From assembly GCA_040751985.1 (NCBI GenBank), contig JBFMFU010000088.1, forward strand, positions 55,272-119,271: 64,000 bases of DNA, written 5' to 3'. Origin of the DNA: Desulfoferula sp040751985 (lineage in GTDB: Bacteria; Desulfobacterota; Desulfarculia; Desulfarculales; Desulfarculaceae). The notes below the pieces were generated by a model. It made no database searches. It was not told the origin of the DNA and worked only from the letters and a program-made list of their open reading frames with translations. Shown here in pieces: positions 43,042 to 51,363 of the stretch (position 1 is the stretch's first letter; every line of letters starts with the position of its first letter). A program made the translations under genes and the position numbers.

Positions 43042-43504
43042 CCCCTACTCCCTTTTCCAAGATGCGCACCACCTTCACGGTCAGCTCCCGGCGTTTGGCC
43101 AGGCGCGCCGAAATCTTGCGCAGAATCCACCACACCACCAGCAAGCTGGCCAGGCCCAGCACCACGGCCCCGGTCTGGCCCTCCCAGCCCCAGCCCGGCC
43201 CCAGGCGCTTGCCCAGGGCCGCACCGCCCAGAAGGGCGACTACTGGCAGGATATACACCAAAAAGCTGGCGCTTAGAACCCCCTTGCGGGACATGGAGAG
43301 CAGCACCCGGTCGCCGGCCTGGGCCTGGGCTTGGTTCAGGGCCGCGACGATCCGCTTCTTATCCCCGCCCAGTGTGTGGCAGGCTCCCCGCGCGCCGCAG
43401 CTCTTGCAAGCCTCTTGTTGTATGGTCTGCACCTGGGCCAGGCCACCCATGGTCTGCACCACCAGGCCCTCTTCCTGCATGTCAGAGTTGCTCAAATCTT
43501 GCAT
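43010..43504 (-). CDS. rseC: RseC/MucC family positive regulator
   Basis: RseC proteins are inner-membrane factors; in E. coli RseC works with the Rsx (Rnf-like) complex that reduces SoxR. The 164-residue protein has the N-terminal Cys site C33, C36, C42 (ACKSCGARGAC), LSMSRKGVLSASFLVYILP and two membrane helices. It is 1.1 kb from the rnf operon, which fits a linked redox function. The first ATG at 43504 is close to the predicted transcription start; a second ATG lies eight codons in. Confidence 0.85.
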   Translation of the reverse strand: MQDLSNSDMQEEGLVVQTMGGLAQVQTIQQEACKSCGARGACHTLGGDKKRIVAALNQAQAQAGDRVLLSMSRKGVLSASFLVYILPVVALLGGAALGKRLGPGWGWEGQTGAVVLGLASLLVVWWILRKISARLAKRRELTVKVVRILEKGVGDAVEPDTACL

Positions 43505-43510
43505 GATTTT

Positions 43511-43539
43511 ATATTAACACGCACGCCCCAAATCGTAAA
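43511..43539 (-). promoter_or_regulatory. Promoter for rseC-usp
   Basis: On the minus strand TTTACG (43539-43534), 17 bases, TAATAT (43516-43511). The -10 ends seven bases before the rseC ATG, so the message may be nearly leaderless. Confidence 0.45.
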
Positions 43540-43576
43540 GAGGCCGGCACTGTAATATTCAGTATTTTTGCGGTAT

Positions 43577-44326
43577 TTAGCCACCTTTTTCCTGCGCGGC
43601 GCACCCCTGGGCCTGGCGCCGGATCAGGTCCAGCCACTGGCCCAGGGGACGCCCCTCTACGGGCCGGACGAACAGGGAGCGCAAGGCCTGTTGCAGGTGC
43701 GCCTGCAGCGCGGCCGGCGCGGGCAGGCCGGGCAGGACCTGGCAGGTTAACAGGCCAGGGGTGGGCCGGCCCTGGCTGCGGGCCAGCAGGGCGGGCAGCA
43801 GGCCCAGGACGCCGCCCGCGTCCAGGTGCTCGATGAGCTGAAAAAAAGCCGTGTCCAGGGTTACCCACCAGTCTGTGGTGGCGGCGGCGCCGCCGGGCCC
43901 ACAGCGCTCCTGGGAGGCCATGGCCCGGCAGGCAAAGGGCCGCGCCTGGTAGGCCGCGCACAGGCCGTCCTGCAGCAAGGGACAGACGCCTTGCTCCGGG
44001 GCCGCGGCCGCCTCGGCCGGCGGCTCCTGCTGCTGCAGGCACAGCCGGGCTAATTGATTAAAGCTGCAGGCCGGCGCGGCCGCCGAGGATTGGCCTCTTT
44101 CAGCGGCAGCGGTCAACAGCCCGTCCTGGCCGCTATCGCGCAGGGCCCGCACCAGCAGCTCCGCCTCCAGGCCGGTGAGCAGCACCCGGTCCGTGCAACA
44201 GGCGCTGCACCCCGGCCCGCAGGCCACCTGGCGCTGGCCGGCCAGCTCGGCGTGGGCCTGGTACAGGGCCTGCAGCAGGGCCGCGCGGGGTACGGCAATA
44301 GGCTGGGCTTCCAGGGCCGGATTCAT
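43577..44326 (-). CDS. YkgJ-type cysteine-cluster protein
   Basis: The 249-residue protein has the Cys pattern of the YkgJ/UPF0153 zinc- or iron-chelating family: CGPGCSACCTDRV (36-48), then CSFNQ, CLQQ, CPLLQDGLCAAYQARPFACRAM. It is probably a cytosolic metal-binding protein. The function is unknown for the family. It is divergent from the secreted paralogue at 44494. Confidence 0.8.
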   Translation of the reverse strand: MNPALEAQPIAVPRAALLQALYQAHAELAGQRQVACGPGCSACCTDRVLLTGLEAELLVRALRDSGQDGLLTAAAERGQSSAAAPACSFNQLARLCLQQQEPPAEAAAAPEQGVCPLLQDGLCAAYQARPFACRAMASQERCGPGGAAATTDWWVTLDTAFFQLIEHLDAGGVLGLLPALLARSQGRPTPGLLTCQVLPGLPAPAALQAHLQQALRSLFVRPVEGRPLGQWLDLIRRQAQGCAAQEKGG

Positions 44327-44398
44327 CTGGCGCCTGCCTCCTGGGTTGGCGACCAGGGCATTTTAGCACTAAGTGCGGCCGCCTGTTGCAGGCTAGCG

Positions 44399-44427
44399 TT
44401 GACTATCCCCGGCACGCCACCTATAAT
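44399..44427 (+). promoter_or_regulatory. Promoter for secreted paralogue 1
   Basis: TTGACT at 44399-44404, 17 bases, TATAAT at 44422-44427, a near-perfect promoter. Confidence 0.75.
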
Positions 44428-44493
44428 TTTCAGCAACTAGAGGGTGTTAACCCAGCAGGCCGCCCGCGGGCCGCCAGGGCGGGGGCAAAAGGC

Positions 44494-45156
44494 ATGAAAA
44501 AGGCGCTGCTCACAATCCTGGCCCTGATCTTGGCCCTGACGTTGTTGTTGCCCGCCGTCGTGCGCGCGGCCGGCGCCTACGACGACGTGGATGACATCGA
44601 GAGCCTCAAGAGCCGCCTGGAAAAGCTGCGCGTCTTCTACACCGACGACCATCCCTCCATCCAGCAACTGCTGCGGGTGCTCAAGCGGGCCCAGGCCCGG
44701 GAGACCCAGACCCGGCTGCAGAACCAGTCCAAGGCCCTGGCCGAAGCCCTGCCCCGGCCCCTGCCCGGCTGGCGGGTGCTGGTGGATGAGGGCCAACCCG
44801 ACCCCAGCCTGGACGGCGTGGGCGACGGCGCCAAGGCCTGGCGCAGCTACGTGAACCTGGACGGCAGCCGGGTGCGGGTGGAGCTGCTCACCGACTCGCT
44901 GTCCGTGCGCTCGCTGATCCGGCAACTGCGACAACCAGGCCCGGCCGCTAGCGAGGCCAAGGACAAGATCATAGTCTGGAAGCAGCACAAGGCCCTGATC
45001 GCCATCAAGGGCCCCCAGGCCGCCGAACTGCTGACCCTGATCAACCAGAAGGTGCTGCTCAAGGTCAGCGTGCAGTACATGTCCTATCCCGAAAACGTGG
45101 CTATCCAGTACGCCGATGCGGTGGATCTTTACAAGGTGCGCCAGGCCGCGCCCTAG
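44494..45156 (+). CDS. Secreted protein of unknown function, paralogue 1
   Basis: The 220-residue product has a signal peptide (MKKALLTILALILALTLLLP, cleavage near VRA-AG). The mature part starts with a short coiled coil (about 28-80) and then shares an order of motifs with the next gene: a GW pair, RSYVNLDGSRVRVELLTDSL, KHKALIAIKGPQAAELLTLINQKVLLKVSV and a closing ADAVDLYKV. I know no named family. Its strong own promoter suggests high expression. It is probably periplasmic. Confidence 0.7.
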   Translation: MKKALLTILALILALTLLLPAVVRAAGAYDDVDDIESLKSRLEKLRVFYTDDHPSIQQLLRVLKRAQARETQTRLQNQSKALAEALPRPLPGWRVLVDEGQPDPSLDGVGDGAKAWRSYVNLDGSRVRVELLTDSLSVRSLIRQLRQPGPAASEAKDKIIVWKQHKALIAIKGPQAAELLTLINQKVLLKVSVQYMSYPENVAIQYADAVDLYKVRQAAP

Positions 45157-45171
45157 CCGCTGCGGCCTCGG

Positions 45172-45200
45172 TTGACACCCCATGCTGCGGTATCCATACT
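45172..45200 (+). promoter_or_regulatory. Promoter for secreted paralogue 2
   Basis: TTGACA at 45172-45177, 17 bases, CATACT at 45195-45200. Confidence 0.65.
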
Positions 45201-45252
45201 TTTAAAACCCACCGCGCAGCTGCTGTCTTGCGGTTCTCTTGGGGAGGTGCTC

Positions 45253-45858
45253 ATGAAAAAGCTAGCATGTCTAGTATCCGCGGCGATGCTCGTCCTCGGC
45301 CTGGCCCTGAACGCCGCAGCCGATGAGATCAGCGATCAGATTCAGCAGGGGCTCAAGCTTTACCAGCAGGGCAAGATAAGCCAGGCCCTGGGCGAACTGG
45401 AGTTCGCCGTGGCCCAGTTGAAACAGAAAAAGGCCGAGGCTCTGGCCACCCTGCTGCCGGCGGCGCCCTCGGGCTGGCAGGCGGACAAGAGCCAGGGTAA
45501 GTCCATGGGCGGCGGCTTCATGGGCGGCGGCATCACCGCCTCGCGCAGCTACCAGAACAGCAAGGGCGGCCGGGTGCAGATCGAGATCGTCACCGATTCG
45601 CCCCTGATCCAGTCCCTGGCCATGCTGCTGGGCAATCCCATGTTCGCCCAGGGCGGCGGCCAGAATAAGCTGCTGCGCCTCAAGGGGCACAAGGCCTTCC
45701 TCAAGCTGGAGGGCACGCAGGGAGCGGAGCTGCAGGCCTTGGTGGACAACAAGGTGCTGGTCAAGGTCAGCGCCCGGCGGGTGCCCGAGGCCGAGCAGGC
45801 AGTGCGCCAGTTCGCCGACCTGATCGACCTGGACAAGATCAGCCAGATGGCGCGCTAA
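45253..45858 (+). CDS. Secreted protein of unknown function, paralogue 2
   Basis: The 201-residue product has a signal peptide (cleavage near NAAA-DE), a short TPR-like start (GLKLYQQGKISQALGELEFAVAQL) and a Gly-Met-rich loop (KSMGGGFMGGG). The domain shared with paralogue 1 follows: RSYQNSKGGRVQIEIVTDSP, HKAFLKLEGTQGAELQALVDNKVLVKVS and FADLIDLDKI. GGGGAGGTG precedes the ATG. Tandem duplication followed by divergence is inferred. Confidence 0.72.
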   Translation: MKKLACLVSAAMLVLGLALNAAADEISDQIQQGLKLYQQGKISQALGELEFAVAQLKQKKAEALATLLPAAPSGWQADKSQGKSMGGGFMGGGITASRSYQNSKGGRVQIEIVTDSPLIQSLAMLLGNPMFAQGGGQNKLLRLKGHKAFLKLEGTQGAELQALVDNKVLVKVSARRVPEAEQAVRQFADLIDLDKISQMAR

Positions 45859-45865
45859 GCCCGCG

Positions 45866-45892
45866 TTGACAGCCTCGGCCCGTCTGTACCAT
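45866..45892 (+). promoter_or_regulatory. Possible promoter for 96-residue protein gene
   Basis: TTGACA at 45866-45871, 15 bases, TACCAT at 45887-45892. The spacer is short, so this is less certain than its neighbours. Confidence 0.4.
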
Positions 45893-45951
45893 GATTTAAA
45901 TATAAGGGGATTCCAACGATCAAACCTAGGATCGTGGGTGGGAGGTGCTTG

Positions 45952-46242
45952 ATGAAGGCGGGAATCATTTTCACAGGAACCGGCCCCATACTGGTGCTCA
46001 CTAGCTACAGCTCCTTCAACGACCCTAAGTTCATCGAGAAACTGGCGCGCAAGGGCATCATGAAGTTCATCGCCTATGAGCTGAGCCTGGAACTGGTGAA
46101 GAAAAAGTACGGCGGCCAGTACGATGCCATCGTCAACGACGTGAAGCAGGAAGACGACCTGCGGGTCCTGGACTACAACGGGCACAACGTTTTCTACAAC
46201 TTCTCCTTCAAGGAGATGGGCCCGGCCTTCATGCATGAGTAA
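45952..46242 (+). CDS. Small conserved cytosolic protein (96 residues)
   Basis: The protein starts MKAGIIFTGTGPILVLTSY and continues with KLARKGIMKFIAYELSLELVKKKYG and DDLRVLDYNGHNVFYNF. The pattern looks like that of a small protein family seen in sulfate-reducing bacteria, as far as I remember, without known function. GGAGGT lies five bases before the ATG at 45952, which is preferred over the frame opening at 45934. Confidence 0.7.
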   Translation: MKAGIIFTGTGPILVLTSYSSFNDPKFIEKLARKGIMKFIAYELSLELVKKKYGGQYDAIVNDVKQEDDLRVLDYNGHNVFYNFSFKEMGPAFMHE

Positions 46243-46259
46243 GGCCCGGCGCGGAGGGC

Positions 46260-46288
46260 TTGACCGCCGTGCGGGGCGATGGTAACGT
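46260..46288 (+). promoter_or_regulatory. Promoter for structured RNA and aminotransferase
   Basis: TTGACC at 46260-46265, 17 bases, TAACGT at 46283-46288, directly upstream of a structured region. Confidence 0.5.
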
Positions 46289-46293
46289 AGCCC

Positions 46294-46440
46294 GACCATT
46301 GGGAGTCTAGAAAAAATGCCTCTGGCCGGACGATTTAGCTGGTTTTATTGTTTCCGGGGCCGCTCGTCCGCGGAGGCCACCTAGACCCAGGCAGCAGAAG
46401 CCACTCCGGCCGCGGACGAAAAGGGTCCGCGGCCTTTTTA
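46294..46440 (+). ncRNA. Candidate structured leader or small RNA
   Basis: From the predicted start near 46294 the transcript can form a 13-pair hairpin (46318-46332 with 46365-46377, two-base bulge, 32-base loop that can itself pair). It ends in a perfect ten-pair terminator at 46408-46439. Bases 46366-46373 can instead pair with 46410-46417 (eight perfect pairs), which would destroy both hairpins. This gives mutually exclusive structures 25 bases before an aminotransferase start, as in riboswitches and attenuators. It matches no class I recognise, and could also be an independent small RNA. Confidence 0.5.
46408..46439 (+). terminator. Rho-independent terminator or attenuator
   Basis: Stem 46408-46417 with 46425-46434, ten perfect pairs, loop of seven, then five T residues. 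It lies between a promoter and the aminotransferase ribosome site at 46452-46460. Confidence 0.8.
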
Positions 46441-46464
46441 GTTTCTTTGTCGGGGAGGAGTCCC

Positions 46465-47643
46465 ATGCCGGTTGCCCAAAAAATCTCCGAGTTCATCGAG
46501 CGCTCAAGCTGGATTCGGGCCATGTTCGAGGAGGGGGCCAAGCTCAAGGCCGCCAAGGGGGCCCAGAACGTCTTCGACTTTTCCCTGGGCAACCCCAACC
46601 TGGACCCGCCGGCGCGCTTCTACGAGGTGCTGGCCAAGCTGGCCGCGGACCGCAGCCCAGGCCGTCATGCCTACATGCCCAACGCCGGCTTCCCGCCGGT
46701 GCGGGCCAAGGTGGCCGCCTACCTGAATAAGGAGCACGGCCCCGCCTTTACGGAGAACGAGATCATCATGACCGTGGGCGCGGCCGGGGCCTTGAACATC
46801 GCCCTCAAGGCCATCGTGGACCCCGGCGCCGAAGTGGTGGTGCCCAAGCCCTACTTCGTGGAGTACGACTTCTACCTGGACAACCACGGCGGCAAGGTGA
46901 CCCGCGTGGCCACCAAGGACAACTTCGACCTGGATGTGGAGGCCTTGGCCGCGGCCATCGGCCCCAAAACCTGCGCGGTGCTGATCAACAACCCCAACAA
47001 CCCCACCGGCGCGGTCTACTCCCAGGAGTCCATTGACGCCCTGGCCGCCATGCTCAGGGACGAAAGCCGCAAACTGGGCAAAGTCATCTACCTGATCAGC
47101 GACGAGCCCTACCGCCAGATCGTCTACGACGGGCTCACGGTGCCCTCCATCTTCGCGGCCTATGAGCACAGCATCGTGGTGACCAGCTTCTCCAAGAACC
47201 TGTCCCTGCCCGGCCAGCGCATCGGCTACGCGGCCGTGCACCCTGGTATCGCCGACAAGCCGGTGCTCTTAGGCGGCATGACCCTGGCCAACCGCATCCT
47301 GGGCTTCGTCAACGCGCCGGGCATCATGCAGCTGGCCGTGGCCGAGCTGCTCAACGACACCGCCGACGTGGCCCAATACGCCCGCAAGCGCGAGCTGATC
47401 ATGCAGGTGCTGGACCAGGCCGGCTTCGAGTACACCCGTCCGGGCGGGGCCTTCTACATCTTCCCCAAGAGCCCCCTCCCCGACGACGTGGCCTTCTGCA
47501 AGGCGGCGCTGCAGGACAACCTGCTGGTGGTGCCCGGCTCGGGCTTCATGGGTCCGGGCTACTTCCGCATCGCCTACTGCACCGACGACGACACCATCAT
47601 CCGCTCGGCCGCGGCCTTCCAGAAGGCCCGCCAGCGCTTCTAG
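46465..47643 (+). CDS. Class I/II pyridoxal-phosphate aminotransferase
   Basis: The 392-residue protein is a fold-type I aminotransferase: NPNLDPP near the N terminus, NNPNNPTGAVYS, ISDEPYRQIVYDG and the PLP-binding Lys244 in TSFSKNLSLPGQRIGY, then a C-terminal Arg in GYFRIAYC. The substrate is not clear from sequence; aspartate, alanine or aromatic aminotransferase-like activities are all possible. The ATG at 46465 has GGGGAGGAG upstream. The terminator in its leader suggests regulated read-through. Confidence 0.9.
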   Translation: MPVAQKISEFIERSSWIRAMFEEGAKLKAAKGAQNVFDFSLGNPNLDPPARFYEVLAKLAADRSPGRHAYMPNAGFPPVRAKVAAYLNKEHGPAFTENEIIMTVGAAGALNIALKAIVDPGAEVVVPKPYFVEYDFYLDNHGGKVTRVATKDNFDLDVEALAAAIGPKTCAVLINNPNNPTGAVYSQESIDALAAMLRDESRKLGKVIYLISDEPYRQIVYDGLTVPSIFAAYEHSIVVTSFSKNLSLPGQRIGYAAVHPGIADKPVLLGGMTLANRILGFVNAPGIMQLAVAELLNDTADVAQYARKRELIMQVLDQAGFEYTRPGGAFYIFPKSPLPDDVAFCKAALQDNLLVVPGSGFMGPGYFRIAYCTDDDTIIRSAAAFQKARQRF

Positions 47644-47664
47644 AGGCGGGGAGCGGCCGGCCCG

Positions 47665-48939
47665 GTGAAGCGCTTTGTAGTCACCTCTCTGGGCTGCAAG
47701 GTTAACCAGGCCGAGGCCACCTCCCTGGCCGCGGCCTTACGGGCCGCCGGCTGGCAGCCGGCGGCTGCGGGCCAGGCTGCGGACCTGGCCCTGCTACTCA
47801 CCTGCTCAGTCACCGGCCCAGCCGCCCGCCAGTCCCGCCAGATGGCCCGCCGCCTGGCCCGGGAGCACCCCGGCGCCCAGGTGGTGGTGAGCGGTTGCGA
47901 CCTGCAGGCCGCGCCCCAGGCCTATGCCGGCCAGGCCGCCTTGGGCCGGGCCCAGCTGCCCCATTTGGCCGAGCTGCTGCAGGCCGGCCCCCTCTCCCCT
48001 CAGCCCGCGCCGCCGGCCCCGGACGTGGGCGGCTTTCTGCCCGGCCAGTGGCAGGCCGGCGGCCAGCGCAGCCGGGCCCTCTTGAAGGTGCAGGACGGCT
48101 GCAACGCGGCCTGCGCCTACTGCATCGTGCCCCTGACACGGGGCCGGCCGCACAGCCTGCCCCTGGCGGGCGCCGTGGCCGCCTGGCAGGAGCTGGGCCG
48201 GGCCGGCGCGCCCGAGGTGGTGCTCACCGGCATTCACCTGGGCCGCTGGGGACGGGACCTGCAGCCGCCGGCCGCGCTGGGCGACCTGCTCAGTGCCCTG
48301 CTGGCCGCCCACCCCGGCCCCCGCCTGCGTCTCTCCTCCCTGGAGTCCGAGGAGCTAACGGACCAGATCATCGCCCTGGCCAGTGGCGAGCCCCGCCTCT
48401 GCCGGCACTTCCACCTGCCCCTGCAGTCGGGCAGCGCCCGGGTGCTGAGGGCCATGGGGCGACCCTACGGGCCCGTGGACTACGCCGAGCGGGTCTGGGC
48501 CGCGCACCGCGCCCTGCCCGGCCTGTGCCTGGGCGCGGACGTGTTGGTGGGCCTGCCTGGCGAGGACCAGGCCGCCTTTGCCGAGACCTACGCGCTGATC
48601 GACTCCCTGCCCCTGAGCTATCTGCACGTCTTCCCCTATTCCCCCCGGCCGGGCACCCGGGCCGCGGCCATGCCCGGCCGTCCGCCGGCGCGGGTGGTCA
48701 AGCAGCGCGCGGCCCAACTGCGGGACCTGGGCCGGGCCAAGCGCCGCGCCTTCTTGCAGGAGCAGGTGGGGCAAGACCTGGAGGTGGTGGTGGAGGGCTC
48801 GGGCCTGGGCCGCAGCGACAACTACTGCCTGGTGGCCCTGGACCGGCCCCTGCCGCCGGGCGAGATGGTGCGCCTGGAGGTCACCGGCCTGCAGGAGGGC
48901 GAGCGGGGGCCGCGGCTGCGCGGCCGAACCCTGGCCTAG
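47665..48939 (+). CDS. mtaB: tRNA methylthiotransferase, MiaB/MtaB family
   Basis: These enzymes add a methylthio group to modified adenosine 37 of tRNA. The 424-residue protein has the N-terminal UPF0004 domain (SLGCKVNQAE; Cys11, Cys47, Cys78), the radical SAM cluster Cys146, Cys150, Cys153 (CNAACAYC) and a C-terminal TRAM-like segment. CKVNQ and the CX3CX2C context CAYCIVPLTRGR fit MtaB (t6A-specific) better than MiaB, which is an inference. The GTG start at 47665 follows GGGGAG 21 bases after the aminotransferase stop. Confidence 0.88.
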   Translation: MKRFVVTSLGCKVNQAEATSLAAALRAAGWQPAAAGQAADLALLLTCSVTGPAARQSRQMARRLAREHPGAQVVVSGCDLQAAPQAYAGQAALGRAQLPHLAELLQAGPLSPQPAPPAPDVGGFLPGQWQAGGQRSRALLKVQDGCNAACAYCIVPLTRGRPHSLPLAGAVAAWQELGRAGAPEVVLTGIHLGRWGRDLQPPAALGDLLSALLAAHPGPRLRLSSLESEELTDQIIALASGEPRLCRHFHLPLQSGSARVLRAMGRPYGPVDYAERVWAAHRALPGLCLGADVLVGLPGEDQAAFAETYALIDSLPLSYLHVFPYSPRPGTRAAAMPGRPPARVVKQRAAQLRDLGRAKRRAFLQEQVGQDLEVVVEGSGLGRSDNYCLVALDRPLPPGEMVRLEVTGLQEGERGPRLRGRTLA

Positions 48940-48974
48940 AGGCCGGGCATCAATTCCGGGGCTCGGAGAGGGTT

Positions 48975-49003
48975 TTGACTTCCCTGAGCGGCTCTTGTAA
49001 ATT
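48975..49003 (+). promoter_or_regulatory. Promoter for TPR protein gene
   Basis: TTGACT at 48975-48980, 17 bases, TAAATT at 48998-49003. Confidence 0.65.
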
Positions 49004-49048
49004 TTAAATACACAATTTAGTCAAGGTGAAAGGCTCGTTAGGCCACCG

Positions 49049-50908
49049 ATGCCCTCACGGATAGCATGCCTGCTGCTCTGCCTGGCCCTGGCTCTGGGCC
49101 TGATCGGGCCCAGCCGGGCTCAGCAGCGTCCCGAATCTCCGGCCAGGGCCGCCGCCCAACCCGGCGGCCAGGAGCTGCTGTGGGTGGAACTGTCCGTGGG
49201 CGGCCAGCCCCTGCGGGTGCGGGCCGGCGGGGTGGCCACCCTGCACCCGGACGCCCCCTTCAAGGTGCAGGAGGCCAAGACCAGCTCCTGGCTGGACCTG
49301 GGCCTGAGCTATCGCCTCAAGAGCCTGCCCCAGGTGAATCTGGACCAATACCACACCCTGACCCAGCTTCTGGGCCGCCACGTGTACAACACAGACCAGT
49401 TGGAGCTGGAGGTGCTCAAGGGCGGACAGGTGGTGGGCAGCATCCACCTGCTGGTGCGCCTGCTGCCCATCGACTGGCTGCGCCTGGCCCGCGAGGCCCA
49501 GAGCCTGGACGACAAGATTACCTACACCAAGAAGGCCCTGGAGCTGACCCCGGACGACCGCCTGCTGATGGAGCGGCTGGTGGACTTGCTGGTGGAGGCC
49601 CGGCGCTACGACCAAGCCGCGGCCCTCTTGGAACAGCAGGCCGCCAACCAGACCGACCCCCGCTGGCTCAGCCGCCTGGCCGATCTCTACGAGCGCCTGG
49701 GCCAGAACCAGAAGGCCGCCGCCGCCCTGAGCCAGCTGGCCGCCCTGCACCCCCGGAACGCCGCCCTCCTGGACCGGCTGGCCAAAATGTACGAGAAAGA
49801 CCAGCGCTGGGAAGAGGCGGCCGCGGTGCTGGCCAAGTTCAGCGATTTGAACAGCGGCCTGGACCGGGCCCGGGCCCTGCGGCGCCTGGCCCAGGCCCAG
49901 CAAAAGGCCGGCCAGGCTTCGGCCGCCCTGCAATCCCTGGAGCAGGCCGTGACCCTGGCCCCCCGTGACGTGGAGCTGTGGCGGGAGCTGGCCCAGGCCC
50001 GCACCCAGGCCGGAGACCGCGCCGGCGCCCTGCAGGCCCTGACCCAGGCCGCCCAGGTTGCGCCGGGCGACCTGCGCCTGCACCTGGATCTGTCCCGCGG
50101 CTTCCTGGCCGCCGGCGACAAACGCCGCGCCGCCGCGGAGCTGGAAAAGGCGGCCGCCCTGCAGCCCAAGGAGCCGGCTCATCTGCTGGGCCTGGCCAAG
50201 CTCTACAGCGACCTGGGCGACCGCAAGGCCCTGGCCAACACCTACCGCCGCCTGAGCGCCCTGCAGCCCGACGACCCGGACCTGAACTACAACCTGGGCG
50301 TGCTGCTGTTCGAGGAGGGCCAGTACGCCGACAGCCTGCGCCACCTGCAAAAGGTCGCCTCGGTCCGCCCCCAGGACAAAGAGGCCCAGCAGATGCTCTT
50401 CCGAACCCTGGTGCGGCTCAAACGCTGGCCCCAGGCCGTGGCCCAGGCCAAGAAGATGCTCCGGTCCCGTCCGGGCGACGAGAAGCTGGTAGAACTGATC
50501 TACGGCGCCCTGGCCCAGGAGCGGCCCCAGGACGCCGCCGCCTTGCTGGACCTGGTGCTGGCCAAGAAGCCCCAGCAGGTGCGGCCCTACCAGATGCGCG
50601 CCGCCCTGGCCCTGCAGGCCGAGGACCGGGCCGCGGCCATCAAGGCCCTGTCCGGCGCGGCCCAGGCCCAGCCCAAGAACCTGCAGGTGCTCGCGCAGCT
50701 GGCCGGCCTCTTGGAGGCCGAGGAGCGGCCGGCCGAGGCCCTGAAGGTCTACGCCAAGATTCTGGACCAGGACCCCAACTTCCCCGGCGTGGCCGAGCGC
50801 TACCTGGCCCTGCGCACCCAAATGATGCGTCAGGAGCGCAAGAAAGGCCCCCCGTCCGCTCCACCCGCGCCGCCGGCCCCGCCCGCCAAGGACAAGCCCC
50901 GCTCGTGA
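49049..50908 (+). CDS. Exported TPR-repeat protein
   Basis: The 619-residue product has a signal peptide (about 1-24, ending SRA-QQ), a beta-rich N-terminal region (about 45-150) and then TPR repeats to about 590 (for example LADLYERLGQNQKAAAALSQL and LAKLYSDLGDRKALANTYRRL). A Pro/Lys-rich tail ends it. It is probably a periplasmic protein-interaction scaffold. Its partner cannot be named. The stop overlaps the Nudix start (GTGA). Confidence 0.8.
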   Translation: MPSRIACLLLCLALALGLIGPSRAQQRPESPARAAAQPGGQELLWVELSVGGQPLRVRAGGVATLHPDAPFKVQEAKTSSWLDLGLSYRLKSLPQVNLDQYHTLTQLLGRHVYNTDQLELEVLKGGQVVGSIHLLVRLLPIDWLRLAREAQSLDDKITYTKKALELTPDDRLLMERLVDLLVEARRYDQAAALLEQQAANQTDPRWLSRLADLYERLGQNQKAAAALSQLAALHPRNAALLDRLAKMYEKDQRWEEAAAVLAKFSDLNSGLDRARALRRLAQAQQKAGQASAALQSLEQAVTLAPRDVELWRELAQARTQAGDRAGALQALTQAAQVAPGDLRLHLDLSRGFLAAGDKRRAAAELEKAAALQPKEPAHLLGLAKLYSDLGDRKALANTYRRLSALQPDDPDLNYNLGVLLFEEGQYADSLRHLQKVASVRPQDKEAQQMLFRTLVRLKRWPQAVAQAKKMLRSRPGDEKLVELIYGALAQERPQDAAALLDLVLAKKPQQVRPYQMRAALALQAEDRAAAIKALSGAAQAQPKNLQVLAQLAGLLEAEERPAEALKVYAKILDQDPNFPGVAERYLALRTQMMRQERKKGPPSAPPAPPAPPAKDKPRS

Positions 50909-51315
50909 CGCGTCCCCTGGAGGTGACCTGCGCCCTGATCGAGCGCCGGGGCCGCATTCTCCTGGCCCAGCGGGCCGACAGCGGCCTGTGGGAGCTGCCC
51001 GGCGGCAAGGCCGAGCCCGGCGAGGAGCTGGCCGCCTGCCTGGAGCGGGAGATCGCCGAGGAGCTGGGGGTGACGGTGCGGGTCACCCGCGGCCTGGGCG
51101 CGACCGAGGGCCTGACCCCGGACGGCCGCCCTCTGCGCCTGCACGCCTTTGCCTGCGCCCTGGGCCAGGACCGCCCCCAGGCCCGTGAGCACCGCGCGCT
51201 GCGCTGGTTCCGCCTGGCAGAGGCCCTGAACCTGCCCCTGTGCCCCACCGACCGCCGGCTGCTGGCCGGCCTGGCCGGGCCGGGCGGCGAAAAATCACTA
51301 CGCTCGGGCACTTGA
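50905..51315 (+). CDS. Nudix hydrolase, MutT-like
   Basis: The 136-residue protein has a full Nudix box, GKAEPGE, seven residues, REIAEELGV, and the MutT-like start LEVTCALIERRGRILLAQR with LWELPGGK. It probably hydrolyses oxidised nucleoside triphosphates, but the substrate is inferred. The GTG start overlaps the TPR gene stop by four bases. The rpsF promoter lies at its very end. Confidence 0.9.
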   Translation: MTRPLEVTCALIERRGRILLAQRADSGLWELPGGKAEPGEELAACLEREIAEELGVTVRVTRGLGATEGLTPDGRPLRLHAFACALGQDRPQAREHRALRWFRLAEALNLPLCPTDRRLLAGLAGPGGEKSLRSGT

Positions 51316-51340
51316 CAAGTGCAGGGGCGGGTGGTAACCA
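51312..51340 (+). promoter_or_regulatory. Promoter for rpsF operon
   Basis: TTGACA at 51312-51317, 17 bases, TAACCA at 51335-51340. The -35 overlaps the stop of the Nudix gene. Confidence 0.65.
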
Positions 51341-51363
51341 AATAACTTCCAATCTACTCCTTT

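Noticed and set aside
46294..46440. T-box riboswitch before the aminotransferase
   Set aside because: The T-box sequence AGGGTGGNACCGCG and a specifier loop are not present; only AGGGTCCGCGG resembles it.
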